Origin: CAZUZS01 sp964624795
Lineage (GTDB): Bacteria; Calditrichota; Calditrichia; RBG-13-44-9
Length of the DNA stretch: 38,204 bases
Direction of reading: 5' to 3'
Assembly (NCBI GenBank): GCA_964624795.1
Contig: CAZUZS010000048.1
Span: 1 to 38,204 of the forward strand
A model generated the notes under the pieces. That model did no database searches. It had not been told where the DNA came from and saw only the letters and a list, made by a program, of their open reading frames with translations. A program made the position numbers and the translations under genes. Of this stretch, positions 14,932 to 23,834 are shown piece after piece (position 1 is the stretch's first letter; each line of letters starts with the position of its first letter).

Positions 14932-16179
14932 TTACTCGTATCGCAGTGATTCAACCGGGTCCACGGCAGCAGCACGCCTTGCCGGAAAATATCCTGCCGC
15001 TAACCCGACAATTCCCAGAATGGCGGCAGTCGAGATGGCAATAGGAAATGAAAATGTTGGTTTTCCCAGAAACTGGAGCGGCCCGTCGGAAACCGGAATC
15101 CCCTGCAAAATCTGAATGATAATAAGCGCAACAAATCCACCGAGAAGCCCGCCGCTAATCGCGATAAAAAGCGCCTCCATGATGAACTGTCTTCTGATGT
15201 GAACCTTCCTGGCACCCAATGCTCTTTTCACGCCGATTTCGCGTGTGCGCTCTTTTACCGAAACATACATGATATTGGCAACGCCAACGCTCGCAATGAG
15301 CAAAGTTAGTGCACCAATCACACCAAGAAACAACTGAATACCATCCAGGATTGTTTTGGCGATGGCAGTCTGCTTAATCGTATCCCAGACGTTAAGGGCT
15401 TTATTGTCTTCCGGATCGAAACGGTATTTTTTCCCAAGAATTGTGAAAACCTGACGCTCAACATAGGGCGCCCATTCGGTCTGGCTTACCTGGTAAACAA
15501 TTCTATTAAGGTATTGCCGGCCTTCAATAGTCTTTAATGTAGAAGAGGGAATGACTGCTTTATTGGCATCCGGACCGCCGTACATGCTCATCTGCATTTT
15601 CTTTTGCAGAATTCCCACTACCTTGAAAGGCAGGTTGTTGATAGTAATGATCTTCCCGATTGCCTCTTCTTTGCCCATTAAGCGTTCTTTTAATTCATTT
15701 CCAAGGAAGACCACGCGCCGTCGTTCTTTCACATCCAGGGCATTAATGAAACGTCCGCCCGCCGCCGGATAATGCGTTCGCATGTCCTCGAAGGATGGCA
15801 AGACACCTGTCACTCTTTCCGTCAATGTCGTTTTCCCATAAGTAAACGAGACACCCCACATATCGTACTCGCCGCTGATAGCGGTAATCTGGGGTATCTT
15901 TTCCTTTAAAAGCGACACATCTTCGTCGGTAAAGTGAATCCTGCGCCCCTTCGGCAATCCCTGGTAAACCTTGCTGGTTTGCCCTCCGTAAAGAATTACG
16001 ATATTGACGCCCAGCCCCTTATTGGCCTTCGACATTTGCCTTTTCAGGCCCTCGCCAAATGCCAGCAATAAAATAATTGACAATGTGCCCCAGGCGATGG
16101 CCGAAAGCGTAAGCAATATTCGCTTCCGTTGTTTTTTCATTTCGCGGGTAAATAATCGAAACAAATACCAGCTTTTCAC
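14932..16179 (-). CDS. MacB-like FtsX-domain permease (second copy)
   Basis: A 415-residue inner-membrane permease. The first transmembrane helix is near 20-42 (LLTLSAIAWGTLSIILLLAFGEG region). A large periplasmic MacB_PCD domain follows to about residue 275. The C-terminal FtsX domain contains three more helices, with the coupling segment VKERTREIGVKRALGARK near 308-325 and the ending YFPARRAAAVDPVESLRYE. The start is GTG: AGAGGAAA lies seven bases upstream and the nearby ATG is followed at once by a stop. It is 13 bases after its paralogue, with which it probably forms a heterodimer. Confidence 0.92.
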   Translation of the reverse strand: MKSWYLFRLFTREMKKQRKRILLTLSAIAWGTLSIILLLAFGEGLKRQMSKANKGLGVNIVILYGGQTSKVYQGLPKGRRIHFTDEDVSLLKEKIPQITAISGEYDMWGVSFTYGKTTLTERVTGVLPSFEDMRTHYPAAGGRFINALDVKERRRVVFLGNELKERLMGKEEAIGKIITINNLPFKVVGILQKKMQMSMYGGPDANKAVIPSSTLKTIEGRQYLNRIVYQVSQTEWAPYVERQVFTILGKKYRFDPEDNKALNVWDTIKQTAIAKTILDGIQLFLGVIGALTLLIASVGVANIMYVSVKERTREIGVKRALGARKVHIRRQFIMEALFIAISGGLLGGFVALIIIQILQGIPVSDGPLQFLGKPTFSFPIAISTAAILGIVGLAAGYFPARRAAAVDPVESLRYE

Positions 16180-16192
16180 TTCATTTCCTCTC

Positions 16193-17419
16193 TTATTTTC
16201 GGATCGCCGCTACCGGGTCCATTTTAGCTGCCCGTCGTGCCGGAAACCAGCCGGCAATGAATCCGATGGTACCCAACAATAAAACGGTTACCAGAACCAC
16301 CATCGGAGAAATATTCAAGGATCCAACGTACTTTTCAATATCCAACAGATTTGCGGAAGAAACTATCGCCAGGGAAATCAGAAAACCGATTACACCTCCG
16401 ACGATCACAATAATCAGCGTCTCCAGCAAAAATTGTCCCAGGATAAGCCGCCTTTTTGCGCCAAGCGCTTTTTTGATGCCGATCTCCCGGGTGCGTTCCT
16501 CAACGACAACATGCATGATGTTTGATACCCCAATGCCGCCGACAATCAGCGTCATGCTTCCGACAATCGCAAGAAATATGCTGAATCCCGAAAAGAAGGT
16601 GTTGAAAAACTTGTCCATCATAGTGGTATCCCAGATGCCGAGCGCTTCACGATCTTTCGGATCAAAACGATCGAGTTTTCCCAGCACCGTGTACACCTTG
16701 TTTTTCATTTGTTCAGTATATTTAACATCGGTTGCTTTATAAACCATATTGTTAATGTAGCGGTCTCCGAAAATTCCCTGGAAGGTGGACGCCGGGATGA
16801 TAATGCGGCGAGCATCGTTTCCATTATAATTAGAGTTCTGAATTTTTTCTTTCAGCACGCCGATCACCGTAAATGGCATCGAATTGATGTAGATGGTTCC
16901 GCCTTGTCCTTTGCCCTGGGTGAATAGATCTTTTTCAACTTCATTCCCGATAAAGGCCACTCGCCGCCGGTATTTTAAATCAAGAGTATTGATAAACCGG
17001 CCGCCTTCGGCTGGAATAATATTGCGCAATTCCTTGAATTCAGGATAAACGCCGCTAATGTTAGCATTATAATCTTCCGTTCCGACGCGGACTTTTACGC
17101 CTCTCGAGTATTCCGGGCTTATTAGGGCTATCTCCGGAATTTGCTGTCGCAAAACTTCCGTATCCGTCTCTTTGAAACGAATGAAACGACCCCGCGGCAT
17201 ACCCTCGAACGGAATGCTTGTTCTGCCCGGCCACATGATGCAGATGCCCTCTCCCAGTCCATGCGCTGATTTTATGGAAAATTTATACAGCCCCTGACCA
17301 AAAGTGAGCAAGAGGATTATCGCCACCGAGCCCCACACAATACCAAATAGTGTGAGCGATGTACGCAATTTTTGATGCTTAATATCCCGAAACAGTTGAC
17401 TTATGTTTTTCCAAAACAT
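16193..17419 (-). CDS. MacB-like FtsX-domain permease (first copy)
   Basis: A 408-residue permease with the same layout as its neighbour: transmembrane helix near 18-42, periplasmic MacB_PCD domain, then three helices in an FtsX domain. The coupling segment is VEERTREIGIKKALGAKRR near 310-328, and the end reads FPARRAAKMDPVAAIRK. The two permeases share motifs such as PSF/PEF-MRTHYPAAGGRFIN versus RNIIPAEGGRFIN, indicating an old duplication. It lies 76 bases after the membrane fusion protein gene. Function with the partner proteins: export of a drug, lipid, peptide or lipoprotein across the envelope; the substrate cannot be told from sequence. Confidence 0.92.
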   Translation of the reverse strand: MFWKNISQLFRDIKHQKLRTSLTLFGIVWGSVAIILLLTFGQGLYKFSIKSAHGLGEGICIMWPGRTSIPFEGMPRGRFIRFKETDTEVLRQQIPEIALISPEYSRGVKVRVGTEDYNANISGVYPEFKELRNIIPAEGGRFINTLDLKYRRRVAFIGNEVEKDLFTQGKGQGGTIYINSMPFTVIGVLKEKIQNSNYNGNDARRIIIPASTFQGIFGDRYINNMVYKATDVKYTEQMKNKVYTVLGKLDRFDPKDREALGIWDTTMMDKFFNTFFSGFSIFLAIVGSMTLIVGGIGVSNIMHVVVEERTREIGIKKALGAKRRLILGQFLLETLIIVIVGGVIGFLISLAIVSSANLLDIEKYVGSLNISPMVVLVTVLLLGTIGFIAGWFPARRAAKMDPVAAIRK

Positions 17420-17495
17420 GATTTATTTTTGCCTGTTAATTTTTTATCGCGAGCACATCTGGCATTCTATCCTGGCACCGGAAGTCGTTTGTGTC

Positions 17496-18581
17496 TTATT
17501 CGATCTCTTTGGGTGGCCTTTCGACAATTTTACTGCTTGTCGCCAGACCATCTTTGACTTCCACATTTACGCCGTCGCTCAACCCGATTTCTATCTGATT
17601 CTTGTGAACCTGTCCGCTGGTATCTTCGACCTCTACGAAGGCACTGTCATTATTGAAGGAAACCAGGCGTTCCGGTATATAAAGCACATCTTCTGCCTTG
17701 CGAATAATGATCTCGGCATTGGCGGAGTAGCCGGCACGCAACTGAACCGATTCGGCATTCTCAATCCCGATTTCAATATCGAACAGCGTGGCATTATCTT
17801 CTTGTTTTGCTTTCGGAGAAATGCGGGAGACAGCCCCGTGCACTATGACACCAGGCAGTGCACCGATCTTGAAATCGACCGGCATTCCCACTTTCACCTT
17901 GCCGACATCAATTTCGTCAATCGTTCCCCGAAAAATAAGATCGTTCATATCAGCCAACGTAAAAAGAGGCGTGCCTGCCTGGTAAGAAGTCAGTGGAACA
18001 ACCGGATCGCCGACATTGACAAATTTTTCGAGGATAGTTCCGGTAATCGGTGCCTTCACTACCGATTCCACCTTTACCCCCTCCCATTCGGTTTTGCCCT
18101 TTTCGAGCAGTGCCAGTTTTTCCCGGCTTAATTGGAGCCCAAGCCTGGCTTTCTGATAGGCCATCTTTTGATTTTCAAATTCCTGTTGAGAGATCAGGTT
18201 TTTGTCCAGGAGGTCCTTTTGCCGGTCGTACTCGCCTTTTGCCTGATCGAACCCCACTTCGGATAATTCCAGGTTGCGTCGCGCTTCAGTCAGCTCCAGC
18301 GGTGTGGGATCAGGCGTAATATCAATCAAAAGCTCGCCTTCTTTTATTTTATCCCCTACCTCCACATGAATTTTTTTGACGATTCCGGCGATCTTTGATT
18401 TTACCTGGATCTCGTCCCTGGGCGTAATCTTCCCCACTGCCAGAGCCTTATCCACTATTGTTCCATGTTCCGGATTCACAAGTTTGTAAGCTTTCTCACT
18501 CCCATTGCTGCTCTTTAGGATTCTAAATCCCACCACCGACAGCACTACGAGCGCCAACACCACCCAAATAGCTTTCTTCAT
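17496..18581 (-). CDS. HlyD/MacA-type periplasmic adaptor subunit
   Basis: A 361-residue membrane fusion protein. The N-terminal anchor helix is at 4-21. A biotinyl-lipoyl-like half-motif (QVKSKIAGIVKKIHVEVGD in parts, 59-77) is followed by a coiled-coil hairpin (about 97-165, LTEARRNLELSEVGFDQAKGEYDRQK region). The second lipoyl half (VVKAPITGTILEKFVNVGDPV, 174-194) and a beta-barrel domain follow. It would bridge the inner-membrane permeases to an outer-membrane channel; no TolC-like gene is in the window. AGAGGAAAAA lies directly before the ATG. It is the first gene of the operon with two permeases and an ATPase. An inverted repeat TTCACAA/TTGTGAA (18640-18666) lies upstream. Confidence 0.93.
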   Translation of the reverse strand: MKKAIWVVLALVVLSVVGFRILKSSNGSEKAYKLVNPEHGTIVDKALAVGKITPRDEIQVKSKIAGIVKKIHVEVGDKIKEGELLIDITPDPTPLELTEARRNLELSEVGFDQAKGEYDRQKDLLDKNLISQQEFENQKMAYQKARLGLQLSREKLALLEKGKTEWEGVKVESVVKAPITGTILEKFVNVGDPVVPLTSYQAGTPLFTLADMNDLIFRGTIDEIDVGKVKVGMPVDFKIGALPGVIVHGAVSRISPKAKQEDNATLFDIEIGIENAESVQLRAGYSANAEIIIRKAEDVLYIPERLVSFNNDSAFVEVEDTSGQVHKNQIEIGLSDGVNVEVKDGLATSSKIVERPPKEIE

Positions 18582-18639
18582 TTTTTCCTCTGGTTGTTAT
18601 ACTCGTTTATGCACCGTTACGGATCACAATCCAAACTGT

Positions 18640-18666
18640 TTCACAAAATATAAGATTGCTTGTGAA
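18640..18666. promoter_or_regulatory. inverted repeat upstream of the efflux operon
   Basis: Perfect 7-base arms TTCACAA (18640-18646) and TTGTGAA (18660-18666), separated by 13 bases, about 60 bases before the adaptor start. Centre-to-centre spacing of 20 bases puts both arms on one helix face, as for a dimeric repressor. A chance occurrence cannot be excluded. Confidence 0.35.
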
Positions 18667-18806
18667 GCTTCGGCTTTACCCTTCCAAAAGGGATTGGCAT
18701 TCAATACTTCTGAATCCATCAATTAAAATGGCAGCAGGCCTGGAAGTTTAGGTATTAAACAGATATTGTAGTTCTAGAGGAAATTGTTGTAAGATACCTG
18801 GTAACC

Positions 18807-20573
18807 TTACATTCTTCTCGCAACAACCAGTGTAATATCATCAGCCTGGGGAGCACCGGCAGCATATTCGGTCAAATATGCGACAAGCTGTTCGGAAAGG
18901 TCTTTCGCCTTAAATGCACGCTTGTCGCGTATGAAATCGTACAGACGCTCTTCACCCAGTTCTTCTTCCTGCGGATTCATGGCTTCGCTGACACCATCCG
19001 TGTAACACACGAGCAGATCGTTTGGCTGAAATTTTACTTTGCCCATCTGGTAGGGATAATCCGGCATCATTCCCAGGATGATACCGCCGATATCGAGCAA
19101 TTTTATCTCGCCAGCGCCATTTATTATAAGCGGTGGGTTATGTCCCGCATTCACGTAGCTGAATTCATGTGTTCTAATATCAAGAATCCCGACAAAGAAA
19201 GTAATATACTTGTCCATATCGGTATTCTGGTAGATCAGGTCGTTTAATCTTCCCGCCACTTTATCCAATGGCATATCGGAATCAATGATGATTCTCAGGC
19301 CCGCTTGCAGGTTAGCCATAAGCAGTGCGGCTGGAACGCTTTTCCCAGAGACATCCCCGATTGTAATCACAAAACGCCCGTTGGAGATGGGGATGATATC
19401 AAAATAATCGCCGCCAACTTCCTTGCTGGATATATTTAATCCCCAGGCATCGTAGCCTTCGATTTGAGCAATTTCGTGCGGAAGGAGTTTTTTCTGAATT
19501 GTCTTGGCAACTTGCAGTTCCTGCTCGATGCGCTGCTTTTCCAGCGTCTCCTTAAAAAGCCTGGCATTTTCCAGTGAAATCACCGCCTGGCTGACCAGAG
19601 TGGTTAGGAACTCAAGGTCGGCACCCGTATAGTCCTGCTTATTTATCTTCTCCCCCATCAGTATAAATCCGAGCGATCTGTTTTGATGTCGCAGGGGAAT
19701 AAAAACCTGCGCGCCCAATTTTTTAAGCTGTGCCTGAATTTTGGGCGAATTCAGGTCCCCGACCCGCCCGGTGTCGGTTATGTCTGCAAAACGAGCGGGA
19801 TGCTCCGCCAGGTCTTCGATGGCATCCTTAAGGAAACCTTTGCAATCCACCTTCCTCAGGTTCTGGTTGCCATAAATAACTATTGCATAGTGGTAAACCA
19901 GCATTTGCCCCATTAACGCATAAGTAAGGAGTTTGATGATTTTCTCGCTGTCTAATGTGGCGGAAAGACCCTGGGCAATGTCAAATAACGTTTTTAATTG
20001 CTGAATGCGTTCGTCTAATTGCAAATTGATGCCACGTATTTCGTCTACCTTCAACGCATTTTCCACCGAAGTCGCCGACAAATTCGCAAGCGACGACAGA
20101 AAATCTGTTTCGTCTGAATTAAATGGTTTGGCGGCAAGCTTATTCCCATACAGAACCATCCCCACTAACTGATCCTGAGAATTGAGCGGAACCGCTATTG
20201 CCAAATTATGGCTCTTCATAAAGGTGGAGAATTTTTCAAATGCAGGCTCACCAGGCGAATCGTCCGAAGGCACAAATATTTCAACCGGCAAATCGCTGCT
20301 ATTGAATTCAAGATCGGGAGAATCCGGCGATAATCCCTTCCAAAGCCGGAGTTCGTAGCTCTTTCCGTGGCGGAGAATGACTGCTCCTTTGGAGATCATC
20401 ATCCGTCCCATTGGTATGAGCAAAATGTTGTTGAGAACGGTATTTAATTCAAGGGAAGCATTTAAAATCTGACTGATTTCAAAAAGGGAAGAAAGCTCTA
20501 CTAATCGTTCGTTTATGGCCTTGATATTCTGTGTTTCATACTTCTCTTCCAAATAATTCAGATAACCGGACAT
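18807..20573 (-). CDS. cytosolic GAF-GAF-SpoIIE (PP2C) serine phosphatase
   Basis: A 588-residue RsbU/SpoIIE-type phosphatase that would dephosphorylate a STAS-domain antagonist. Two GAF sensor domains occupy about 30-175 and 195-340. A short coiled coil (LEKQRIEQELQVAKTIQKKLLP region, about 345-366) joins to the PP2C domain (about 375-586). Metal-binding motifs are complete: GGDYFDI (387-393), TIGDVSGK (405-412), CYTDGVSEA, and DDITLVVARRM at the end. No transmembrane helices. I chose the ATG at 20573, with AGGA seven bases upstream; a TTG at 20609 preceded by GGAGG is possible and would add 12 residues. It follows the RsbW-like kinase gene by about 100 bases. Confidence 0.92.
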   Translation of the reverse strand: MSGYLNYLEEKYETQNIKAINERLVELSSLFEISQILNASLELNTVLNNILLIPMGRMMISKGAVILRHGKSYELRLWKGLSPDSPDLEFNSSDLPVEIFVPSDDSPGEPAFEKFSTFMKSHNLAIAVPLNSQDQLVGMVLYGNKLAAKPFNSDETDFLSSLANLSATSVENALKVDEIRGINLQLDERIQQLKTLFDIAQGLSATLDSEKIIKLLTYALMGQMLVYHYAIVIYGNQNLRKVDCKGFLKDAIEDLAEHPARFADITDTGRVGDLNSPKIQAQLKKLGAQVFIPLRHQNRSLGFILMGEKINKQDYTGADLEFLTTLVSQAVISLENARLFKETLEKQRIEQELQVAKTIQKKLLPHEIAQIEGYDAWGLNISSKEVGGDYFDIIPISNGRFVITIGDVSGKSVPAALLMANLQAGLRIIIDSDMPLDKVAGRLNDLIYQNTDMDKYITFFVGILDIRTHEFSYVNAGHNPPLIINGAGEIKLLDIGGIILGMMPDYPYQMGKVKFQPNDLLVCYTDGVSEAMNPQEEELGEERLYDFIRDKRAFKAKDLSEQLVAYLTEYAAGAPQADDITLVVARRM

Positions 20574-20674
20574 TGCTTTTCCTGCCTGCGGTGTGAAATT
20601 ATAAAACAATTTGAGAGAACCTCCGGGACAGAGTGCCTTCTCAAATTATGTGCCTCTTGGTGATAGATGGTGCG

Positions 20675-21121
20675 TCATTCTGCCATATATTTTACCATTT
20701 TAACCTGGTTGCGAATTCCGGGTTTTATCCTGTAGTCCACTTCATCCATCAGTGTTCGTATTAAATAAAGGCCCAATCCACCCCGCTTCATCTTCTTGAG
20801 ATATGCGTCCATTTCCGGCGATTTAATCTTTTCCGGGTCAAACCCTTGCCCCTGATCGATCACATCAATTTCCAGCCGGTCATTGTGTGCTACTACATCA
20901 ATGGACATAAATCGTTTATTTCTGTCATCTCCTTTATATGCATGTTTGATGACATTAGTACTGGCCTCATCTACAGCCAGTTCTATGCGGCCAATATCTT
21001 CATCCTTGAATCCCATATTCTGGGCAATTTTGGCTACAAATTCTCGTATCATTTCAAGGTTGGCGGTGTCGATTGGAAGTTTTAAATGATATTTTTTGGC
21101 TTTCTTATTTTTTTCTGTCAT
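20675..21121 (-). CDS. RsbW-like anti-sigma/serine kinase
   Basis: A 148-residue GHKL ATPase of the SpoIIAB/RsbW class. The N box ELAVDEASTNVIKHAYK (47-63) carries Glu52, the likely general base, and Asn56, the magnesium ligand. The G1 box is DVIDQGQGFDP (86-96) and the G2 box RGGLGLYLIRTLMDEV (113-128). Such proteins bind a sigma factor or other target and phosphorylate the STAS antagonist. I chose the ATG at 21121 (AGGTGA upstream, no overlap). Longer starts reaching 21166 would overlap the STAS gene by 17 bases and lack a ribosome-binding site. It lies between the STAS gene and the GAF-GAF phosphatase, so a complete switch is encoded in order. Confidence 0.93.
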   Translation of the reverse strand: MTEKNKKAKKYHLKLPIDTANLEMIREFVAKIAQNMGFKDEDIGRIELAVDEASTNVIKHAYKGDDRNKRFMSIDVVAHNDRLEIDVIDQGQGFDPEKIKSPEMDAYLKKMKRGGLGLYLIRTLMDEVDYRIKPGIRNQVKMVKYMAE

Positions 21122-21149
21122 CTCTTTCACCTGCCGTTCCATTGGCACT

Positions 21150-21509
21150 TTATTTTTCAGCATCAACTTTGAATTTATCTATAGCCTGGTCTTCAGACGC
21201 ATAAAATTCGTATAAACTTGGGAATCCTAACAAGTCAAACACTTTAAAAACCTTATTTCCCGCACAGCAAATTTTCAAATCTCCGCTATTGCTGCGAATA
21301 TCTTCGATTACTCCCATGAAGACACCAAGTCCTGCTGAGCTGATATATTGCAAACCATCGAGATTTACCACAATCTTAAAACGGCTGTCTTTTAATAAAT
21401 TTTGTAGCTCATGTTCAAAATCCGGTGCCGTATGGGCATCCAAAAAACCCTGAATGTTCAGGATGCTCACCTCTTCCGCGTCTCGCCGAAAGACTTCGAA
21501 TTTGTCCAT
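21150..21509 (-). CDS. STAS-domain anti-sigma factor antagonist
   Basis: A 119-residue single STAS domain of the SpoIIAA/RsbV type. The regulated loop reads DGLQYISSAGLGVFM (51-65). Aligning on the G-L-G, the residue directly before the first Gly, the phosphorylated serine in SpoIIAA, is Ala59 here. The phosphorylatable residue is therefore most likely Ser58 or Ser57, as in the widespread Y-I-S-S-A-G-L subgroup. In the usual scheme the unphosphorylated protein captures the kinase and frees its target. A perfect TAGGAGGA site precedes the ATG. The gene is followed by the kinase gene 28 bases later. Confidence 0.93.
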   Translation of the reverse strand: MDKFEVFRRDAEEVSILNIQGFLDAHTAPDFEHELQNLLKDSRFKIVVNLDGLQYISSAGLGVFMGVIEDIRSNSGDLKICCAGNKVFKVFDLLGFPSLYEFYASEDQAIDKFKVDAEK

Positions 21510-21734
21510 CTATTCCTCCTAACATTCTGTTATGATTACGCTAAATACCACAAAAAGTTATACGCAATTTTTTCTACCCTCAATTATCCTAATATCACAA
21601 TATACAAACACAATGGTGCAATATAAAAAATTTCTTTTCACTAAAAGCGTCGCGGCATGGTGCATTTTGTTTGCGTATCACATTTTTGGATCGGTCATGA
21701 TAAAAATATTTTCCCATTTGCGTTTCCATTTGTC

Positions 21735-23834
21735 CTACCCTGAAATCGGCTGATTATCGCTATTCTTTAAAACCACAATCGTCAAATCATCATGTAAAGG
21801 TGTATTTCCACAGAAATTGATGACGGAATTAAAAAGATTCTCCTTCAGTTCCTCGGCAGTTTTAGTATCACAGTTTTTTATGATCTCGTGCATTCTCTCT
21901 TCGCCGAATTCTTCGCCAAGCTCGTTTCTTGCTTCTGTCATTCCATCCGTATAGAAAATGACGGATGACCGGGCGTCCATTGGCAGCGTAATTTCTTCCA
22001 GCAAGTCATTGAACTTTTCCCCGGAATCCAGACCGATTCCGATTCCATTAGAACGGATGTTTTGTAATCCTTCCCCATTGCCCTTGCAATAGAGAACCGG
22101 CGGATGTCCAGCACGCGCTAAGCTTAATAACCGTCTGTCCGGATCCACTTTGGCAATGATCGCGCTGACAAAAGAGCGCCGTTCAATGTTAGGGTAAATA
22201 GCACTATTTGCGGCGCAAGCCAGGGAATATGGTGATTCATGACTATGAGCCAGCGTCTGGATTACCCCCTTGAATTCTGCCATATATAGCGCGGCGGAAG
22301 TCCCTTTTCCGGAGACATCGCCGATGACAATGCCCGGCTTACCATCCGAATAGACGAAAAAATCGTAATAATCCCCACCTACCTCATAAGCGGTTAAGCA
22401 GAACGCATCGACATCGAAAGATGGGATTTGCGGGACGATTTGGGGGAGAAGCTTTATCTGGACGTCCCGGGCTACCTTCAGTTCCTGCTCCAGCCGCTCC
22501 CTCTCGATCGATTCGCGCAGCAGGTTTGCATTTTCCAGTGCAATTGCTGCCTGATTTGCAAATCCTTCCAGTAGGGAAACATCATCTATATCAAAAGTGT
22601 ATTCCTTCGCCTTCGTTGCATAGATGATTCCCATAAGCTGATTACGATTACTGAAAAGCGGCGCTCCAAGAATACTGCGGGCATCGCTTTTCCATTGCAA
22701 CAGATTCCGGTAAGGGCGGTTGTGCGACATATCATTGATCAGGATTGCACCTTTTCTACTGACAATTGCACTATTCAATCCTTCCATTTTGGTCAGTGGA
22801 AGTCCAATAATTTCTTCTTCACTCAGATTTTGGTGAGAAGTGATCCGGAATTCCTTTGTCGACTGGTCGAATTGTCCCAGCCAGGTGGAATTGCTTTCAA
22901 GAACCTGTGCAGTAAGTTTCGTAATCAGGGGAAGCAATTTCTCCACTTTGGTCTCACTATTCAACATCCGCCCCAAATCGTAAAGTGAATTCAATTCCTT
23001 GATCTTTCGATCAAATGCCCGCGCGGTTGGAAGATGGAAAAGCAATTTCACCATTGCCAACGCGCCGTAAATCACCAGGAACAACCACATGGCATATGAA
23101 AGCCCGGCAATGCTCAGGCTGTATGCTGGTAATGGCGTTCTGTACGACAAATCAAATAACGAAGCAATACCAAAATAAAGCGGAATCCCGGTAAAGAAAT
23201 AAATCAGCTTCTTTTTTCTGGAAAGATAGGTAATCCACTCGTTCCGAAACGAAAGCACCGCGATAAAAAAGATTGCTGCCACAAGTGTTATATCGTTTGC
23301 CAGGGTCTCGGAAGAAAATTTAAACCAGCCGGTTGGCTGGCGTGTCAGAAACACGGAGACCGCATTAATCGTGATGGACAGCAGAAACAGATTAAAAAAC
23401 AGCGCCGTCTTCCTTTTCCGTTTATAAAAAATTAGCTGCTTCAAAATGAAGATAGCCGGCACTAAGGTCATGGCAGCGGTAAAAGCCATGACCGTAGAGT
23501 CAATTATGGCGCTGGTCGATTTATAGATGGTCGGAAAGTTGCCTGAGTATTTCGGGTCGAATAATATATTCAAAGCAAGAGTGATTACAAAATTGGCGGC
23601 AATCAGGATAGTCAGCCGGACAAGATTCTGCTCAACTGTCAATTCATCAAAATGCAATTTCTGCTTTATGAGATGATAGCATAAAAAAATGATTCCCAGG
23701 ATGATGAATTCTCGCAGGTACGAAATCATGTTGATTGTAATATTACTGTAATAGGAAAGCAGATCGACGAAAAAAATCAGGACGATCAGGATTGGAATCA
23801 GGACATACAGAATTTTTAAGATGGTTTTCAGCAT
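21735..23834 (-). CDS. membrane-bound GAF-SpoIIE (PP2C) phosphatase
   Basis: A 699-residue protein. The N-terminal 265 residues hold about eight hydrophobic segments (near 5-24, 41-56, 71-92, 112-133, 144-163, 182-196, 210-227, 242-264). A GAF domain (about 280-435), a short coiled coil, and a PP2C domain (about 475-692) follow. Catalytic motifs are intact: GGDYYDFF (486-493), IGDVSGKGT (504-512), FYTDGMTEA, and DDLTIVVL. It is thus a candidate input from the envelope to the same partner switch. The ATG overlaps the stop of the preceding lipoprotein gene (T-G-A-T-G), indicating translational coupling. Confidence 0.92.
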   Translation of the reverse strand: MLKTILKILYVLIPILIVLIFFVDLLSYYSNITINMISYLREFIILGIIFLCYHLIKQKLHFDELTVEQNLVRLTILIAANFVITLALNILFDPKYSGNFPTIYKSTSAIIDSTVMAFTAAMTLVPAIFILKQLIFYKRKRKTALFFNLFLLSITINAVSVFLTRQPTGWFKFSSETLANDITLVAAIFFIAVLSFRNEWITYLSRKKKLIYFFTGIPLYFGIASLFDLSYRTPLPAYSLSIAGLSYAMWLFLVIYGALAMVKLLFHLPTARAFDRKIKELNSLYDLGRMLNSETKVEKLLPLITKLTAQVLESNSTWLGQFDQSTKEFRITSHQNLSEEEIIGLPLTKMEGLNSAIVSRKGAILINDMSHNRPYRNLLQWKSDARSILGAPLFSNRNQLMGIIYATKAKEYTFDIDDVSLLEGFANQAAIALENANLLRESIERERLEQELKVARDVQIKLLPQIVPQIPSFDVDAFCLTAYEVGGDYYDFFVYSDGKPGIVIGDVSGKGTSAALYMAEFKGVIQTLAHSHESPYSLACAANSAIYPNIERRSFVSAIIAKVDPDRRLLSLARAGHPPVLYCKGNGEGLQNIRSNGIGIGLDSGEKFNDLLEEITLPMDARSSVIFYTDGMTEARNELGEEFGEERMHEIIKNCDTKTAEELKENLFNSVINFCGNTPLHDDLTIVVLKNSDNQPISG

